Shown here: one piece after another, positions 34,775 to 43,568 of the stretch | Numbering within the stretch: position 1 is the first letter of the stretch | How the letters are laid out: every line of letters starts with the position of its first letter | Assembly: GCA_030053945.1 (NCBI GenBank) | Contig: JASGCW010000017.1 | Coordinates: 1 to 62,015, forward strand | Direction: 5' to 3' | DNA length: 62,015 bases | From: Limnohabitans sp. | GTDB taxonomy: Bacteria; Bacteroidota; Bacteroidia; Flavobacteriales; Flavobacteriaceae | Notes under the pieces: generated by a model | Databases searched by the model: none | What the model was told of the DNA's origin: nothing | What the model saw: the letters and a program-made list of their open reading frames with translations, nothing else | Position numbers and translations under genes: made by a program

Positions 34775-36694
34775 ATGAAATACATTATATATCTTATCCT
34801 ATTGTTTTGTTCTAGTGCCATTTTTGCTCAAGTAGATGATGGACTCGTTACTAAGAATGATACTGTAAAGAAATCCCTTCGTGAAGGGCCCAAGCAACAT
34901 CCTAAAGCACCTCACAATTGGTATAGGATATATTCGTTAGATAAAGACTCGGTGTATGTAGATACTTCTCTTACAATAAAAAGCGACTTTAAATTTAATC
35001 ACTTGCGTAAGGATAATTTCGGATTGCTTCCTTTTGCAAATGATGGTCATACATATAATCGTATTTTCTTTGGATTAAAGAATAAATCTGCTTTTCCAGA
35101 TTTTGGTTTTGATGCAAAAACCTTTAATTATGCAAAATCTAGCGATATAACTTATTATTCGGTAGCTACGCCACTAACAGAACTATATTTTAAGACTGTT
35201 TTAGAGCAAGGTCAAAGTCTAGATGCATTCATTACATTAAATACATCAAAAAATTTTAATTTATCTATTGCTTATAAAGGACTTAGGTCGCTTGGTAAGT
35301 ATTTAAACTCTCTTTCTAGTAATGGTAATTTTAGATTTACAATGAGCTATGCTTCATCTAGTCGAAGATATATAATGAATTCACATTTTGTTGCACAGGA
35401 TTTCTTAAACAACGAAAATGGAGGAATCAAAGAGATAGAAAAATTTGAATCGGGTAATTCTCAATTTTCACAAAGAGCCCGTATAGATGTTAATTTAGAA
35501 GATGCAAGTTCAAATTTTGAGGGCAAACGTTATTTTATAGATCATTCATTAAGAATTAATAAAAATGAAAATGAGAATAACGCTATTTTAGAACACCAGT
35601 TTAGTTATGAAACTAAATTTTATCACTTTGCTAAAACTACTGCAACAACATTGTTTGGAGATTCATACTTGTTTTCAAATTATGATGACCGTATAGATAG
35701 TAAAGTTTTATACAATAGGCTACGAGCCACTTTCAATAATAAAACAATAGGGAAGTTTAGTGTGTTTATAGAAGATTATAAGTACAACTATTTCTACAAT
35801 CGTTATACAGTTTCAAATGATGTGATTTCAATTCCTAACTCAAATAACCAAAGATTAGATGCTATAGGAGGTAGGTATTTTTATAATAAAGGGAAGATAA
35901 ATGGTGTGGCAGAATTTTCAAAAGGGATTTCTAAGCAAACTTTTTCTACTTTAGATATTTCAGCACGATATGAGTTTGATAAAAAGAATTTTTTATTTGC
36001 ACAATTTTTGAATATTAGTAAAGTTCCAGATATGAATTATACTTTGTACCAAAGTGATTTTGTTAACTATAATTGGTATAATTCTTTCAATAATGAAAAA
36101 ATCAATACTTTAAAAGCTAGAGCAACTACACAATGGTTTTCAGCTGAAGCCGAAATTACTAATCTAAATGATCATTTGTATTTTAGTAATAATGATTCTA
36201 CTGAAAAAACACTTTTAGTTACTCCTAAACAGTATTCTGGCAATATTCAATATTTGTCTATAAAAGGCGAAAAAGAAATTAAGTATGGTAAGTTTGCACT
36301 CGATAATACAGTCTTGTTTCAACAAGTTGTGCAAAATGATCCAATACTGAATGTGCCAAAGATTGTAACTCGTAATACATTGTATTTTACTGATTATTTT
36401 TTCAAAAAAGCTTTGTATTTGCAAACAGGATTTATATTTCAGTATTTCACAAAGTATAATGGTAATGCTTATAATCCGCTTATTGGTGAATTTTATACTC
36501 AGAATAGTACCCAAATTGGAGGTTATCCTTTAGTTGATTTTTTTGTCAATGCACGTGTACGTCAAACAAGAATTTTTCTAAAAGCGGAACATTTTAATTC
36601 TAGTTTCACAGGTTATAATTATTATTCGGCTCCTAATTATCCTTATAAAGATTTTATTGTTCGATTTGGTTTAGTTTGGAATTTCTTTCAATAA
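34775..36694 (+). CDS. Putative outer-membrane porin
   Basis: From the ATG at 34775 the product is 639 residues with a signal peptide MKYIIYLILLFCSSAIFAQ. The rest alternates short aromatic-rich beta strands and turns (NRIFFGLKNKSAF, YYSVATPLTELYFKTVLEQG, LNLSIAYKGLRSLGKYLNS-type words) to a terminal Phe (LVWNFFQ), as in outer-membrane barrels. It matches the Bacteroidota 'putative porin' family. EQGQSLDAFITLNTSKNFNL and GNFRFTMSYASSSRRY are typical. Cargo is unknown. It is a single gene between the SusCD terminator and the PLP enzyme. Confidence 0.8.
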   Translation: MKYIIYLILLFCSSAIFAQVDDGLVTKNDTVKKSLREGPKQHPKAPHNWYRIYSLDKDSVYVDTSLTIKSDFKFNHLRKDNFGLLPFANDGHTYNRIFFGLKNKSAFPDFGFDAKTFNYAKSSDITYYSVATPLTELYFKTVLEQGQSLDAFITLNTSKNFNLSIAYKGLRSLGKYLNSLSSNGNFRFTMSYASSSRRYIMNSHFVAQDFLNNENGGIKEIEKFESGNSQFSQRARIDVNLEDASSNFEGKRYFIDHSLRINKNENENNAILEHQFSYETKFYHFAKTTATTLFGDSYLFSNYDDRIDSKVLYNRLRATFNNKTIGKFSVFIEDYKYNYFYNRYTVSNDVISIPNSNNQRLDAIGGRYFYNKGKINGVAEFSKGISKQTFSTLDISARYEFDKKNFLFAQFLNISKVPDMNYTLYQSDFVNYNWYNSFNNEKINTLKARATTQWFSAEAEITNLNDHLYFSNNDSTEKTLLVTPKQYSGNIQYLSIKGEKEIKYGKFALDNTVLFQQVVQNDPILNVPKIVTRNTLYFTDYFFKKALYLQTGFIFQYFTKYNGNAYNPLIGEFYTQNSTQIGGYPLVDFFVNARVRQTRIFLKAEHFNSSFTGYNYYSAPNYPYKDFIVRFGLVWNFFQ

Positions 36695-36708
36695 TTTATC
36701 ATATTATT

Positions 36709-36716
36709 TACCTTTG
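36709..36716 (+). promoter_or_regulatory. -7 element (TACCTTTG) before the CBS-like gene
   Basis: TACCTTTG fits TAnnTTTG, 64 bases before the ATG. The leader then holds an 11-bp inverted repeat (36724-36734 with 36760-36770), which could shape the 5' end of the message. Confidence 0.5.
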
Positions 36717-36779
36717 TATCTAGTTTAAAAGTTTGTATCTACTATTCTTTTAAACTTCTAAACTTTTAAATTTAAAAAA

Positions 36780-38141
36780 ATGCAATACGCAAAAAACATA
36801 TTAGAAACTATAGGGAACACACCTTTAGTAAAACTGAACAAAGTAACCTCTGAAATTGATGCTTTGGTTTTAGCAAAAGTGGAGACTTTTAACCCTGGGA
36901 ATTCGGTTAAAGACAGAATGGCTATCAAAATGATAGAAGACGCAGAAGCTGATGGTCGATTAAAACTAGGAGGGACAATTATAGAAGGTACCTCAGGTAA
37001 TACTGGAATGGGATTAGCTTTAGGAGCCATTATAAAAGGCTATAAGCTTGTTTGTGTAATTTCAGACAAGCAGTCTAAAGAGAAATGTGATATTTTAAGA
37101 GCCGTTGGAGCAAAAGTAGTAGTTTGTCCTACAGATGTAGAGCCTACAGACCCACGTTCTTATTATTCGGTTTCTAAAAGGCTAGCAGAAGAAACACCAA
37201 ATGCTTGGTATGTGAACCAATACGATAACCCAAGTAATGCTTTAGCGCACTATGAGCAAACTGGTCCGGAGATTTGGGGACAAACAGAAGGTAAAATTAC
37301 TCATTTTGTGGTAGGTGTTGGTACTGGAGGAACTATATCTGGTGTGGCAAAATATTTGAAAGAGAAAAATCCAAATGTTAAAATTTGGGGTATAGATACT
37401 TATGGTTCAGTATTTAAAAAATACCACGAAACTGGAATTTTCGACGAAAATGAAATATATTCATATATCACTGAAGGTATTGGAGAAGATATTTTACCTA
37501 AAAATGTTGACTTTTCTTTGATTGACGGCTTTACAAAAGTAACCGATAAAGATGCAGCCGTATATACCAGAAAAATAGCTCTTGAAGAAGGAATTTTTGT
37601 GGGTAATTCTGCTGGTGCAGCTGTAAAAGGATTGTTGCAATTAAAAGAACACTTCAAACCTGATGATGTTGTGGTGGTTCTTTTTCATGATTCAGGAAGT
37701 CGTTATGTTGGTAAAATGTTTAATGATGACTGGATGCGTGAGCGTGGTTTCTTAGATGAAGAAATTACAAAAGCAGAAGATTTAATTAAAGATCACATCG
37801 AAAAGCCGTTAGTGGTTGTAAGAACCGAAGAATTAGTTTCTCATGCGATTGAGAGAATGCGTAAATATAAGATTTCTCAAATTCCAGTAGTTGATGTAAA
37901 TGGTTTTGTAGGCTCTGTAGATGAAAGTGATTTATTCCAAAGTTATATTTCAGATAAAAACACTGCCGAACGTCCTATTCGTGAAGTTATGGGGGCTCCA
38001 TTTCCTATTGTAAAAAAAGGAACTACTGTTGAAGAAGTTTCAAAGTTAATCACAAAAGAAAACCAAGCAGTTTTGGTAGATTTAGGCGAAGGGAAACATC
38101 ATATTATTACGAAACACGACATTATTAATTCTATAAAATAA
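36780..38141 (+). CDS. Cystathionine beta-synthase-like PLP enzyme with CBS domains
   Basis: The enzyme joins serine (or O-acetylserine) with homocysteine or sulfide. Its 453 residues comprise a fold-type II PLP domain (1-325) and a C-terminal CBS pair (about 335-453). Visible motifs are NPGNSVKDRM with PLP Lys44, EGTSGNTGMGLA (69-80) and VGTGGTISGVA (180-190). The CBS pair reads RTEELVSHAIERMRKYKISQ and VKKGTTVEEVSKLI. The domain order is that of cystathionine beta-synthase, whereas plain cysteine synthases lack the CBS pair; the precise substrate is not proven. No haem-binding N-terminus is present. A terminator follows at 38161-38180. Confidence 0.88.
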   Translation: MQYAKNILETIGNTPLVKLNKVTSEIDALVLAKVETFNPGNSVKDRMAIKMIEDAEADGRLKLGGTIIEGTSGNTGMGLALGAIIKGYKLVCVISDKQSKEKCDILRAVGAKVVVCPTDVEPTDPRSYYSVSKRLAEETPNAWYVNQYDNPSNALAHYEQTGPEIWGQTEGKITHFVVGVGTGGTISGVAKYLKEKNPNVKIWGIDTYGSVFKKYHETGIFDENEIYSYITEGIGEDILPKNVDFSLIDGFTKVTDKDAAVYTRKIALEEGIFVGNSAGAAVKGLLQLKEHFKPDDVVVVLFHDSGSRYVGKMFNDDWMRERGFLDEEITKAEDLIKDHIEKPLVVVRTEELVSHAIERMRKYKISQIPVVDVNGFVGSVDESDLFQSYISDKNTAERPIREVMGAPFPIVKKGTTVEEVSKLITKENQAVLVDLGEGKHHIITKHDIINSIK

Positions 38142-38160
38142 TTTTTAGATAAGTTTTTGA

Positions 38161-38180
38161 AAGCCTCCTTTTGGAGGTTT
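38161..38180 (+). terminator. Terminator after the CBS-like gene
   Basis: An 8-bp stem (AAGCCTCC with GGAGGTTT, one G-T pair), a TTTT loop and a T-rich tail (38178-38190). Confidence 0.88.
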
Positions 38181-38192
38181 TTCTTTTTTTGT

Positions 38193-38200
38193 TATTTTTG
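38193..38200 (+). promoter_or_regulatory. -7 element (TATTTTTG) of the DUF2851 gene
   Basis: TATTTTTG fits TAnnTTTG, 39 bases before the ATG at 38240 and directly after the preceding terminator. Confidence 0.45.
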
Positions 38201-38239
38201 TTTTGATTATAAGCCTTTTAAATTTTTATACGCCACATT

Positions 38240-39508
38240 ATGAAAGAAGATTTTTTGCATTATTTATGGCAAAATCAAAAGTTTGATTTTACTCAATTAC
38301 AAACTTCTCAAGGAGATTCAATCCAAATCCTAAACAAAGGTATTTATACCCAACTGTCTGGTCCAGATTTTTTTAATGCCCAAATTATTATTGGTACACA
38401 AAAGTGGGCTGGAAATATAGAAATTCATTGCAAATCGTCAGACTGGTATTTGCATAATCACCAATTAGATACTAATTATGATAATACAATTCTTCACGTG
38501 GTATGGGAGCATGATGCAGAAGTTTTCAGAAAAGATAATACAGAAATACCTGTTTTAGAGATGAAAGGATATGTTGATTTTAGTTTAATAGCTCAATACC
38601 AAAATCTCAAAAGCCAAAAAACGTGGATTAATTGTGAAAATGAAATTAAATATGTTGAGTCTTTTGTTTTAAATAATTGGAAAGAAAGATTGTATTTAGA
38701 AAGATTAGAAAAAAAATCAGTTTTTATTCTTGAGCAATTAAAAAATAGCAATAATGATTGGGAAGAAACTTTTTTCTGTTCTTTGGCTAAAAATTTCGGA
38801 TTGAATATAAATGGAAATTCTTTTTTCCAAATTGCAAAATCTATTCCTTTTTCGGTTATAAGAAAAGAATCTTTTGATGTGAATTATTTAGAAGCTTTAT
38901 TTTTTGGAAAAGGAAATTTAATCCCTGAAAATCCTGAGGATAATTATGCTAAAAATTTAAAAGCACTATCCGAATATATTACAATTAAGTATCAGCTAAA
39001 AGAATCAATTTCCGAACCTATTCAATTTTATAAACTTCGACCAGACAATTTTCCAACTGTTAGGCTTGCTCAATTGGCAATGTTGTATTACAAGCAGAAG
39101 AATTTATTTTCAAATATATTAGAAGCTAAAAGCATAATAGATATTTATAATTTATTTGATGTTTCGGTTTCGGAATATTGGATAAATCACTATAATTTTG
39201 ATAAGCCTTCTAAAGAGAAAGAAAAAAGACTCTCAAAATCTTTTATTGATTTGTTAATAATAAATACAATTTTGCCATTTAAGTTTACATTTCATTTAAG
39301 TCTAGGGAAAGAAAATACGGAAGATATAGTTTCATTTGTAGAAGCGATACCTTCGGAGAAGAATGCGATTTTAGATAAATTTGAATATTTTGGAATAGTA
39401 CCTCAAAATGCATTTGACTCACAGTCTTTGTTGCAATTAAAAAATGAATATTGTTCAAAAAATAAATGTCTAAATTGTCCTATAGGATTGAAGCTTTTGA
39501 AAAATTAA
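38240..39508 (+). CDS. DUF2851 family protein
   Basis: The 422-residue cytoplasmic protein has the family's N-terminal signature MKEDFLHYLWQNQKFDF, GPDFFNAQIIIGTQKWAGNIEIH (about 46-68), SSDWYLHNH and ILHVVWEHD, a set of conserved acidic and His residues that recalls nuclease folds but without proven activity. The C-terminal tail has a Cys cluster (YCSKNKCLNCPIG). The family is almost confined to Bacteroidota. It is the first of three adjacent forward genes (DUF2851, PspC-like, HhH) with short gaps. Confidence 0.88.
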   Translation: MKEDFLHYLWQNQKFDFTQLQTSQGDSIQILNKGIYTQLSGPDFFNAQIIIGTQKWAGNIEIHCKSSDWYLHNHQLDTNYDNTILHVVWEHDAEVFRKDNTEIPVLEMKGYVDFSLIAQYQNLKSQKTWINCENEIKYVESFVLNNWKERLYLERLEKKSVFILEQLKNSNNDWEETFFCSLAKNFGLNINGNSFFQIAKSIPFSVIRKESFDVNYLEALFFGKGNLIPENPEDNYAKNLKALSEYITIKYQLKESISEPIQFYKLRPDNFPTVRLAQLAMLYYKQKNLFSNILEAKSIIDIYNLFDVSVSEYWINHYNFDKPSKEKEKRLSKSFIDLLIINTILPFKFTFHLSLGKENTEDIVSFVEAIPSEKNAILDKFEYFGIVPQNAFDSQSLLQLKNEYCSKNKCLNCPIGLKLLKN

Positions 39509-39546
39509 ATTTTTCCGTATTTTTATAAACTAAAAAATAGCAAACA

Positions 39547-39774
39547 TTGTCACTAGTATTAAAACTAAAATATTTCTTTGAAGAACAAGGGTTTCACATT
39601 GCTTCGAGACTTGCAGAGCGTCTGGGGATGAGAACCAATAGTGTGCGACTCTTTTTTATTTATATTTCTTTTGTAACCGTCGGTTTATGGTTTGGAGTGT
39701 ACCTGACTGTAGGGTTCTTGTTAAAATTGAAAGATTTGATAAGGGCAAAACGATCTTCAGTTTTTGATTTATAG
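39547..39774 (+). CDS. Small PspC-like membrane protein
   Basis: The 75-residue protein has a DNA- or partner-binding-like N-terminal helix region (FHIASRLAERLGMRTNSVRLFF) and one hydrophobic span (about 34-60). This fits a PspC-family fragment. The frame opens with a non-ATG codon: TTG at 39547 is the most likely start, as no ATG lies nearby and KLKYFFEEQGF follows at once. It sits 38 bases after DUF2851 and 3 bases before the HhH gene, so it is probably part of the same transcript. Confidence 0.7.
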   Translation: MSLVLKLKYFFEEQGFHIASRLAERLGMRTNSVRLFFIYISFVTVGLWFGVYLTVGFLLKLKDLIRAKRSSVFDL

Positions 39775-39777
39775 ATT

Positions 39778-40668
39778 ATGATTTTTAATGAACTTCTTAA
39801 ATTTAACAGAGATCAACGAATAGGATTGTTTGTGTTGGTATTATTAATTGTTACTGTTCAGTGTTTATATTACTTTGTTGATTTCTCATCAACTTCACCT
39901 CAGTCCAAAGAGGAAAAGGAGTGGCTCGCTTTGCAGACAAAGATAGATTCAGTTAAAGCAATTCCAGAATCTAATGGGTATAAAATGTATCCTTTTAATC
40001 CTAATTTCATAACCGATTATAAAGGATATAAATTAGGGATGACTACAGATGAAATAGATAGATTGTTAGCATTTAGAAAAACGGGTCAATTTGTTAATAG
40101 TGCTGAAGATTTTCAAAAAATCACAAAAGTATCCAGCTCTTTGTTGACTAAAATTGCACCTTATTTTAAATTTCCAGATTGGGTAAAAAATAAAAATATT
40201 AATTTTCAAAAAGAGCAAAAATCCAATTTTAAGTCTTTTGAAAAGAAAGAAAAGAAAATAGTTGTTTTAGATATTAATTTAGCCACAAAAGAAGATTTGA
40301 TGAAAATATATGGAGTAGGAGATGTTATTTCTGATAGAATATTAAAGCAACGTGAAGCTTTTGGTGGATTTGTGTCTATGGAGCAAATGCAAGATGTCTG
40401 GGGACTTTCATCTGAAGTAGTAGAAGAATTAAATAAATCTTTTAAAGTTTTTAAGCAACCAGAAATAGCAAAGATTGATGTAAATAATGCTTCTACAAAA
40501 GAGTTGATGAAGTTGCCTTATTTTAGATATGCTATAGCACGAGAAATAATCACTTACAGAAGTATGAATGGTGGGATAAAAGGTGTTGAAGATTTGTCAA
40601 AAATTAAAGGAATACCTGTTGAAAAAGTAAAAATTATTGCCCTATATTTGGACTTCCAAAAAATATAA
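39778..40668 (+). CDS. ComEA-like helix-hairpin-helix protein
   Basis: The 296-residue protein has one N-terminal membrane span (about 16-33) and then three HhH-type units. These are FITDYKGYKLGMTTDEIDRL near 75, DINLATKEDLMKIYGVGDVI near 170 and VNNASTKELMKLPYFRYAIA near 240; the last two have the ComEA-like 'DxNxAtkeeL...GvG' layout. It would bind DNA non-specifically at the membrane, as ComEA does in natural transformation, but many Bacteroidota carry such proteins without known competence. It directly follows the PspC-like gene. Confidence 0.85.
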   Translation: MIFNELLKFNRDQRIGLFVLVLLIVTVQCLYYFVDFSSTSPQSKEEKEWLALQTKIDSVKAIPESNGYKMYPFNPNFITDYKGYKLGMTTDEIDRLLAFRKTGQFVNSAEDFQKITKVSSSLLTKIAPYFKFPDWVKNKNINFQKEQKSNFKSFEKKEKKIVVLDINLATKEDLMKIYGVGDVISDRILKQREAFGGFVSMEQMQDVWGLSSEVVEELNKSFKVFKQPEIAKIDVNNASTKELMKLPYFRYAIAREIITYRSMNGGIKGVEDLSKIKGIPVEKVKIIALYLDFQKI

Positions 40669-40689
40669 TACAAAAACATACACAACAAG

Positions 40690-41862
40690 ATGAATTCAAT
40701 GTATTTTACCGAAGAACACGATTTGTTTAGACAAAGTTTTCGTGATTTTTTGCAAAAAGAAGTAGTACCTCATATTGAGAAATGGGAAAAAACAGGAACA
40801 ATAGAACGTTTTATATGGAAGAAGTTCGGCGATATGGGCTTCTTTGGATTAAATTATCCTGAGGCTTATGGAGGGTCAGGTTTGGATTTGTTTTATACTG
40901 TTGTTTTTCTAGAAGAACTTCAAAAAATTAAATCTTCTGGTTTTGCGGCTGCTATGTGGGCACACGCTTATTTAGCAATGACTCATTTGAATGCAGAAGG
41001 GGATGAGCGTATTAAGAATGAATATTTAACAGCAAGCATAGCGGGAGATAAAATAGGAGCTCTATGTATTACAGAACCTTTTGGTGGGAGTGATGTAGCG
41101 GGTATGCGTACTACGGCTGAGAAAAAAGGTGATAAATATGTGATAAACGGTTCTAAAACATTTATTACAAATGGGGTTTATGCGGATTATTATGTAGTAG
41201 CTGCTAAAACAAATCCAGAATTAGGAAATAAAGGTGTTAGTATGTTTTTGATTGATGCAAAAACACCTGGTATTTCTGCAACTAAATTAGATAAATTGGG
41301 TTGGAGAGCTTCAGATACAGCAGAACTGGCTTTTGATAATGTAGAAATTCCATTAGAAAATCTAATGGGTGAAGAAGGAAAAGGTTTCCCTTATATTATG
41401 CAGCATTTTGCTTTAGAAAGAATGATTATGGCAATTAATGCACATGCGAGAGCAGAATACGCTATAGATTATACATTAGAATATATGTCGCAACGTGAAG
41501 CTTTTGGAAGTAAGATAAATAAATTTCAAGCGCTACGTCATACAATGGTGGAACATGCAACCGAAGTTGCTCACTGCAAATTGTTTAATTATGCTGCGGT
41601 AGCAAGGTTAGATAAAGGTGAATATGTGGTAAAAGAAGCAACAATGGCGAAATTGAAATCTACTAAAGTGGCTGATCAGGCAATTTATGATTGTTTGCAA
41701 ATGTTAGGAGGCTATGGTTATATGGAAGAGTATCCGTTAGCACGTCTATTACGTGATAGCCGTTTGGGGCCTATAGGTGGAGGAACTTCGGAGATTCTTA
41801 AAGAGATTTTATCGAAAATGATTATTGATAATCAAAATTATCAACCAGCGGTAAAAAAATAA
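40690..41862 (+). CDS. Acyl-CoA dehydrogenase
   Basis: This FAD enzyme removes two hydrogens from acyl-CoA in fatty- or branched-chain acid breakdown. The 390-residue protein has CITEPFGGSDVAGMRTTA (126-143) and SREAFGSKI-like QREAFGSKI (268-276) motifs. The base is likely Glu243 in FALERMIMA, the position used by isovaleryl- and long-chain-CoA dehydrogenases. The usual Glu of medium- and short-chain enzymes (EGT) is replaced by Gly364 in GGGTSEI. The substrate class is thus long-chain or isovaleryl-like, by inference. A terminator follows at 41872-41903. Confidence 0.9.
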   Translation: MNSMYFTEEHDLFRQSFRDFLQKEVVPHIEKWEKTGTIERFIWKKFGDMGFFGLNYPEAYGGSGLDLFYTVVFLEELQKIKSSGFAAAMWAHAYLAMTHLNAEGDERIKNEYLTASIAGDKIGALCITEPFGGSDVAGMRTTAEKKGDKYVINGSKTFITNGVYADYYVVAAKTNPELGNKGVSMFLIDAKTPGISATKLDKLGWRASDTAELAFDNVEIPLENLMGEEGKGFPYIMQHFALERMIMAINAHARAEYAIDYTLEYMSQREAFGSKINKFQALRHTMVEHATEVAHCKLFNYAAVARLDKGEYVVKEATMAKLKSTKVADQAIYDCLQMLGGYGYMEEYPLARLLRDSRLGPIGGGTSEILKEILSKMIIDNQNYQPAVKK

Positions 41863-41871
41863 TTAAAAATA

Positions 41872-41903
41872 AAAAAAGGTTGTTCGATAAGACAGCCTTT
41901 TTT
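41872..41903 (+). terminator. Terminator after the acyl-CoA dehydrogenase gene
   Basis: A stem AAAGGTTGT with ACAGCCTTT (one G-T pair; 41875-41883 with 41892-41900), extended by A/T tracts and followed by T. Confidence 0.88.
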
Positions 41904-41954
41904 GTTGTTTTATAATTATTTTAGATTTTTCCTTTTTAATTCAAAATTTATTCA

Positions 41955-41962
41955 TAATTTTG
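41955..41962 (+). promoter_or_regulatory. -7 element (TAATTTTG) of rpsU
   Basis: TAATTTTG fits TAnnTTTG and lies 31 bases before the ATG. The -33 region is T-rich without a clear TTG. Confidence 0.55.
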
Positions 41963-41976
41963 CACTCGTAAATGAG

Positions 41977-41984
41977 AGGAGGTG
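41977..41984 (+). promoter_or_regulatory. rpsU: Strong Shine-Dalgarno sequence of rpsU
   Basis: AGGAGGTG lies 8 bases before the ATG at 41993 and matches the end of 16S rRNA almost fully. The other genes I inspected in this window have AT-rich leaders without such a site, in line with Bacteroidota translation. In Flavobacterium the anti-Shine-Dalgarno is hidden by ribosomal proteins including bS21, and rpsU keeps a strong site for self-regulation. Confidence 0.8.
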
Positions 41985-41992
41985 TCTAGATT

Positions 41993-42187
41993 ATGTTAAT
42001 TATACCAATTAAAGACGGAGAAAATATCGACAGAGCGCTTAAGCGTTACAAACGTAAATTCGATAAAACTGGAGTTGTAAGGCAATTGCGTGCACGTCAG
42101 CAATTTACTAAACCTTCTGTAACAAGAAGAGCGCAAATCCAAAAAGCACAATACATTCAAGGTTTAAGAGATAGCTTAGAAAGTTAA
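41993..42187 (+). CDS. rpsU: 30S ribosomal protein S21
   Basis: The 64-residue basic protein (MLIIPIKDGENIDRALKRYK, then KTGVVRQLRARQQF) is bS21, which sits near the 3' end of 16S rRNA on the platform of the small subunit. Length and the central RQLRARQQ helix are typical. It is preceded by a promoter element and the only strong Shine-Dalgarno noticed in the window, and followed by its own terminator, so it is a single-gene unit that can respond to free ribosomes lacking bS21. Confidence 0.95.
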   Translation: MLIIPIKDGENIDRALKRYKRKFDKTGVVRQLRARQQFTKPSVTRRAQIQKAQYIQGLRDSLES

Positions 42188-42208
42188 TATCTTTTTCTTG
42201 TAAATTAT

Positions 42209-42252
42209 AAATCGTTAGTCATAGAAGTTTTATACTTTTATGCTAACGATTT
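42209..42252 (+). terminator. Terminator of rpsU
   Basis: AAATCGTTAG (42209-42218) pairs with 42243-42252. The inner arms CATA and GAAG extend the stem to a short loop, and seven T follow. Confidence 0.9.
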
Positions 42253-42283
42253 TTTTATTCTGAAATATTTCAGTGTTTTTTAT

Positions 42284-43177
42284 ATGTCAACCAACTTAGT
42301 TAGATTTCAAGATTATCTCCTAAAAGAGAAAAACTATTCTTTACATACCTTACAGGCATATTGTAAGGATATCGAATTTTTTCAAGAATTTCTTCAGTTA
42401 GAATATGATTCGATTTCCTTAGAGGAAGTTTCGTATACTTTGATTAGAAGTTGGATTGTGTCTATGGTTGAAGTAGGTTTAAGCAATGCTTCTATTAATA
42501 GGAAAATAGCTTCGCTTAAAGCTTTTTATAAATTTCTGTTAAAGGTCAAAATAATTGAAGTTTCACCGCTATCTAAGCATAAGACGCTTAAAACTCCAAA
42601 AAAAATTCAGATTCCATTTTCGGAAGATGAGTTGAATTTGGTGTTGAATCATATTGAATATAAGGAAGGTTTTGAAGGAGAGCGGGATAAATTAATTGTG
42701 GATTTGTTTTATACTACAGGGATTAGAAGATCGGAACTTATTGGTTTGCAATTGACTAGTGTTGATTTGTCAAGTAAAACTCTTAAGGTTTTAGGAAAAC
42801 GCAATAAAGAGCGTATTTTGCCGATGTTGGATGTGATTTGTGAACAAATTAAAAGCTATTTAGGATATAGAAATAAGTTGGAGGTAATAAATGATGAGAA
42901 TAATTTATTTCTGCTTTCTAATGGGAATAAAATTAATGAAACATTTGTGTATCGTTTAATAAATTCTTACTTTAGTAATGTATCCGAAAAAGTAAAAAAG
43001 AGTCCTCATATGCTTCGTCATACGTTTGCTACCCATATGCTTAATCGTGGTGCAGATTTAAATTCAATAAAAGAACTTTTAGGACATTCTAGTTTGGCAT
43101 CTACTCAGGTTTATACACATTCTAGTTTGATGGAATTAAAAAATGTGTATAAAAATGCTCATCCTAGGAATAAATAA
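42284..43177 (+). CDS. Tyrosine recombinase XerC/XerD family
   Basis: The 297-residue protein is of the size and layout of the chromosome-dimer resolvases. It has an N-terminal SAM-like domain (1-95; NYSLHTLQAYCKDI) and a catalytic domain with all six residues: Arg148 (TGIRRSEL), Lys172 (GKRNKER), His242 and Arg245 (HMLRHTFATH), His268 (LLGHSSL) and Tyr277 (VYTH). Whether it is XerC or XerD cannot be settled from one copy. There are no attachment sites or cargo next to it, so it is a housekeeping gene rather than part of an island. Confidence 0.93.
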   Translation: MSTNLVRFQDYLLKEKNYSLHTLQAYCKDIEFFQEFLQLEYDSISLEEVSYTLIRSWIVSMVEVGLSNASINRKIASLKAFYKFLLKVKIIEVSPLSKHKTLKTPKKIQIPFSEDELNLVLNHIEYKEGFEGERDKLIVDLFYTTGIRRSELIGLQLTSVDLSSKTLKVLGKRNKERILPMLDVICEQIKSYLGYRNKLEVINDENNLFLLSNGNKINETFVYRLINSYFSNVSEKVKKSPHMLRHTFATHMLNRGADLNSIKELLGHSSLASTQVYTHSSLMELKNVYKNAHPRNK

Positions 43178-43213
43178 AATTCTTTTAAATGTATAACCCT
43201 AAATAAAATTAAT

Positions 43214-43516
43214 ATGAAGGTAAATGTTCACGCGGTTAACTTTAATGTTGACAAAAAACTAGTTGATTTTACAGATGAAAGAGTGAATAAATTAGAAAAA
43301 TTTTATGATAAAATTATCTCTGCAGATGTCTTTATGAAAGTAGAGCAAACGAGTGAGAAAGAGAATAAAGTAGTTGAGACTAAGGTGATTGTGCCTGGAG
43401 ATGAGTTTATTGTAAAAAAGACGTGTAAATCATTTGAAGAAGGGATAGATTTGTCTGTAGAATCGTTAGAAAGATTATTGTTAAAGCGTAAAGAAAAACT
43501 AAGAGCACATGTTTAA
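43214..43516 (+). CDS. hpf: Ribosome hibernation-promoting factor, short form
   Basis: The 100-residue protein has the S30AE fold signature: VNVHAVNFNVDKKLVDFTDE at the start, DKIISADVFMKVEQ and the basic end SLERLLLKRKEKLRAH. The short form lacks the C-terminal dimerisation domain of long HPF. It binds in the decoding centre and silences ribosomes in stationary phase. It is 36 bases after the recombinase stop and may share its transcript. Confidence 0.9.
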   Translation: MKVNVHAVNFNVDKKLVDFTDERVNKLEKFYDKIISADVFMKVEQTSEKENKVVETKVIVPGDEFIVKKTCKSFEEGIDLSVESLERLLLKRKEKLRAHV

Positions 43517-43536
43517 ATAAAAAATTTTGTAAAAAA

Positions 43537-43567
43537 GTTTTGATTAATAAAAATAATATATACATTT
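43537..43567 (+). promoter_or_regulatory. Promoter of the tRNA-tuf cluster
   Basis: TTTTG (43537-43541) and TACATTTG (43560-43567) are the -33 and -7 boxes of a Bacteroidota promoter with an 18-base gap. Transcription should start near 43573, about 30 bases before the first tRNA. Confidence 0.75.
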
Positions 43568-43568
43568 G

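Noticed and set aside
42284..43177. Tyrosine recombinase as the integrase of an integrative element
   Set aside because: It has XerC/XerD length and motifs, lies between rpsU and hpf, and no attachment-site duplication or cargo genes surround it, although tRNA genes are near.
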